Assembly (NCBI GenBank): GCA_022865525.1 | Contig: JALHSV010000162.1 | Location: forward strand, 1-5,981 | Origin: Thermodesulfovibrionales bacterium | GTDB lineage: Bacteria > Nitrospirota > Thermodesulfovibrionia > Thermodesulfovibrionales > SM23-35 | Reading direction: 5' to 3' | Length of the DNA: 5,981 nucleotides | Made by a program: the position numbers and the translations under genes | Shown: piece after piece, positions 4,557 through 5,981 of the stretch | Layout: each line of letters begins with the position of its first letter | Numbering within the stretch: position 1 is the first letter of the stretch | The notes under the pieces: generated by a model | What the model was told of the DNA's origin: nothing | Seen by the model: the letters and a program-made list of their open reading frames with translations, nothing else | Database searches by the model: none

Positions 4557-5447
4557 ATGTATGCAATTTATGTAGATGAATCTGGAAACCCCGACATCAA
4601 GGATTATACCTCTAAACATTACATAGTTGCCGGCGTCAGTACCCCTTTAAAAAGCTGGAAGGCGAAAGATAAAGCTATTCGAGATTCGTTAACAAAGAAT
4701 AGACTTGATGGTATTGAACTTCATACTGCATGGATGGCTCGAATTTTCCCAGAACAACAACGGATCCCGAATTTTATAGCCTTAAATGATGAAGATCGAC
4801 GCAAAAGTGTTTTGATTGAAAGAAAAAAAGATATTGCAAAGGCATCCATCATAAGTGACAGAGCCATTAGAAGTTTGAGGAATAACTATAAAAAAACTAA
4901 AGACTATATTCATCTTACCCATGCTGAGAGAGTAAATATTCTTCAAGAAATTGCTGATATTGTTGCAAGTTGGGGGGATGTTAAACTCTTCGCCGAAGCT
5001 CAACAAAAAGCATCTTTAGATCCAGACAAACCAGACAAATATCGTTCTATAGCACTTGAACAAGTCACTACTCGATTTAATACATATCTCGAAAATGCAT
5101 GCCCTTTTGAAGCTATGGGGATTTTGGTTCATGATCAAAACCAAGCCAACTCACTTCAACTTACAGGGCAATTCAGGGAATGGCATAAATTAGGGACAAA
5201 ATTCGCACGACTCTCTCGCATTGCCGAAACACCCCTTTTCGTAGACAGTTCACTGACGACAATGGTTCAAGTTGCCGATCTAATTTCTTATGCGGTTAGA
5301 CGTTTTTTTGATGTTAATGAAACTAATCTTTTTGATCGAATTTATTCCAAATTTGACAGAAAACCAAACGGCGTGTTAGTTGGATTGCGACATTATACAG
5401 GAAAAGTCAATTGTAAATGCAGGGTTTGTGTTGATCACAACCGATAG
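4557..5447 (+). CDS. DUF3800 domain protein
   Basis: A 296-residue soluble protein of the DUF3800 family, thought to have an RNase H-like fold but with no settled function. Family landmarks are present: the first strand MYAIYVDESGNP with D7 and E8; IELHTAW with E54 and H56; LVHDQN with D193; and DSSLTTMVQVADLISYAV with D230, Q238 and D241. The acidic set is complete, so a metal-dependent nuclease activity is plausible. Residues 285-291 carry an extra CxCxxC cluster (NCKCRVCVDH). ATG 4557 is chosen because the domain begins there; the frame is open back to an ATG at 4485, but that lies upstream of the likely transcription start and would translate through the RNA structure. There is no Shine-Dalgarno before 4557, only the U-tract of the structured RNA, so expression probably depends on that RNA. 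Confidence 0.85.
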   Translation: MYAIYVDESGNPDIKDYTSKHYIVAGVSTPLKSWKAKDKAIRDSLTKNRLDGIELHTAWMARIFPEQQRIPNFIALNDEDRRKSVLIERKKDIAKASIISDRAIRSLRNNYKKTKDYIHLTHAERVNILQEIADIVASWGDVKLFAEAQQKASLDPDKPDKYRSIALEQVTTRFNTYLENACPFEAMGILVHDQNQANSLQLTGQFREWHKLGTKFARLSRIAETPLFVDSSLTTMVQVADLISYAVRRFFDVNETNLFDRIYSKFDRKPNGVLVGLRHYTGKVNCKCRVCVDHNR

Positions 5448-5530
5448 TTAATGGCACAAAGTTGACACAACGGCCTTTTCCCAATTAAATTAACTTGATT
5501 TATCGGATTTATCGAGCGTTAGGCAAATAA
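5448..5530. other. Right end of the island: gene-free, short repeats
   Basis: There is no gene here. It holds the probable arm-type repeat pair at 5451-5469 and a 9 bp tandem repeat GATTTATCG at 5497-5505 and 5506-5514, directly before the right attachment copy. No convincing terminator for the DUF3800 gene was found. Confidence 0.6.
5451..5469 (+). repeat. Probable integrase arm-type sites, right end
   Basis: ATGGCACA (5451-5458) and TTGACACA (5462-5469) lie 11 bp start to start, in the same orientation and spacing as the left pair at 1674-1692. They begin four bases after the DUF3800 stop and about 60 bp before the right attachment copy. Confidence 0.5.
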
Positions 5531-5575
5531 ATTCGTAATCAATAGGTCGCGAGTTCGACTCTCGCCTTCGGCTTG
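5531..5575 (+). repeat. Right attachment site: displaced tRNA-Thr(CGT) 3' half
   Basis: This copy starts in the anticodon arm (ATTCGTAATCAAT), continues through a T arm GCGAG/CTCGC (5549-5553, 5561-5565) around TTCGACT, and ends with acceptor strand CTTCGGC (5566-5572) and T5573. No 5' half precedes it, so it is not a tRNA gene. Its T stem pairs perfectly although two pairs differ from the intact tRNA. Its acceptor strand would fit GCCGAAG, not the GCCGATG of the intact gene. Confidence 0.85.
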
Positions 5576-5623
5576 TACCCACAATGGTTTCCAATAACCC
5601 AACCTAAAGCCATAACCAGCCCG

Positions 5624-5950
5624 TCAAACCCCCGACAAGAACTCCGCCCACTTCTTCTTGGTGATGCCCAGGAACGGGACAGAGTCCAGGCGGGCGGTAA
5701 TGCCGCCACCGGCCACGACCATGACCATGGGCACGGTATGGATCTCGTATTTATGCCAGAGCGGATTGCCGGGATCGTCGAGAGTCACACGCAGGAAATC
5801 ATAATCACCGGAGCGCTCAGCGGCGAAATCGAAGAACCGGTTTGCGAACATCCGGCAATAAGGACAGGCGGTCATCTCGAACAGCACCATGGTTTTTTTT
5901 TCACCGGAAAAAATAAAGTCTATATCGCAGGGGTTGGACAGCACGGACAC
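5624..5950 (-). CDS. Thioredoxin-fold protein with CPYC motif (possibly partial at 5' end)
   Basis: A small thiol-disulfide protein of 108 residues from GTG 5950. The thioredoxin-like fold shows as strand MVLFEMTA, then the CPYC active site (residues 29-32) at the head of a helix, then DYDFLRVTLDD, then TVPMVMV with the expected cis-Pro (P74), and a final strand and helix ending KKKWAEFLSGV. There is no signal peptide, so it is likely cytoplasmic. CPYC is the classic glutaredoxin motif, but the length and TVP context also suit thioredoxin-like proteins. AGGAAAGG about eight bases before the GTG supports that start. However, the frame stays open to the window edge, so a longer protein cannot be excluded. 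It is GC-rich, unlike the island, and lies outside the right attachment site, so probably native chromosome. Confidence 0.8.
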   Translation of the reverse strand: MSVLSNPCDIDFIFSGEKKTMVLFEMTACPYCRMFANRFFDFAAERSGDYDFLRVTLDDPGNPLWHKYEIHTVPMVMVVAGGGITARLDSVPFLGITKKKWAEFLSGV

Positions 5951-5981
5951 GGGATCGACCTTTCCTTCTTTCGCGTTCTGA

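Larger units (their letters stand above)
1523..5575. mobile_element. tRNA-Thr-integrated island, a decayed prophage or satellite with accessory cargo
   Basis: The island is bounded by the intact tRNA-Thr on the left and a displaced tRNA-Thr 3' half on the right. The two copies (1523-1567 and 5531-5575) agree at 40 of 45 positions, including an unbroken 19 bp over the anticodon loop and 3' anticodon stem, a usual crossover zone for tyrosine recombinases in tRNA genes. Inside are remnants of a tyrosine integrase and a phage terminase, plus apparently intact genes for a nuclease-like protein, a membrane protein, a 65-residue protein and a DUF3800 protein. No intact integrase remains, so it could move only with help in trans. 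Base composition is patchy: phage remnants are GC-richer, cargo genes AT-rich. The exact crossover base is not resolved. Confidence 0.8.

Noticed and set aside
5531..5573. A second tRNA gene
   Set aside because: Only the anticodon-to-3' half is present; upstream sequence has no D arm and no complementary acceptor strand.

Overview
The window looks like a chromosomal tRNA locus of a Gram-positive-type bacterium (Bacillota, probably a clostridial lineage). The grounds are sigma-A-like promoters, AGGAG-type ribosome sites, and AT-rich accessory genes beside GC-richer older sequence. The species cannot be named from the sequence.

Layout. (1) Bases 1 to about 1440 are an insertion sequence: one DD(35)E transposase with end repeats duplicated in tandem at both ends; the left tip lies outside the window. 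(2) An intact tRNA-Thr (anticodon CGT) with its own promoter follows at 1493-1565. (3) From the tRNA to about 5575 lies a roughly 4 kb island. Its far end is a second, displaced 3' half of a tRNA-Thr(CGT), and paired 11-bp-spaced repeats sit inside both ends, as expected for integrase arm sites. (4) A thioredoxin-like gene on the minus strand continues to the right edge, probably flanking chromosome.

The island is a wrecked prophage or satellite that still carries intact-looking accessory genes. Its phage parts are the C-terminal end of a tyrosine integrase (minus strand) fused at about 2912/2913 to the C-terminal end of a terminase large subunit (plus strand). One deletion explains both truncations and the loss of everything between. 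The last 29 codons of the terminase (stop included) occur twice, 76% identical, on either side of a 683 bp AT-rich cassette holding a three-segment membrane protein gene.

The intact accessory genes are a TTG-started protein with a PD-(D/E)XK-like nuclease signature near the left end, the membrane protein, a 65-residue protein with its own promoter, and a DUF3800 protein near the right end. The DUF3800 gene is the most interesting locus. It is preceded by 10-bp-phased A-tracts, a strong promoter (TTGACA-17-TAAGAT), and a transcript that folds on paper into a compact three-way junction ending in seven U, directly before an ATG with no Shine-Dalgarno. This matches the reported association of structured RNAs with DUF3800 genes. 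The cargo resembles phage-defence or lysogenic-conversion genes kept while the phage decayed; that role is inference.
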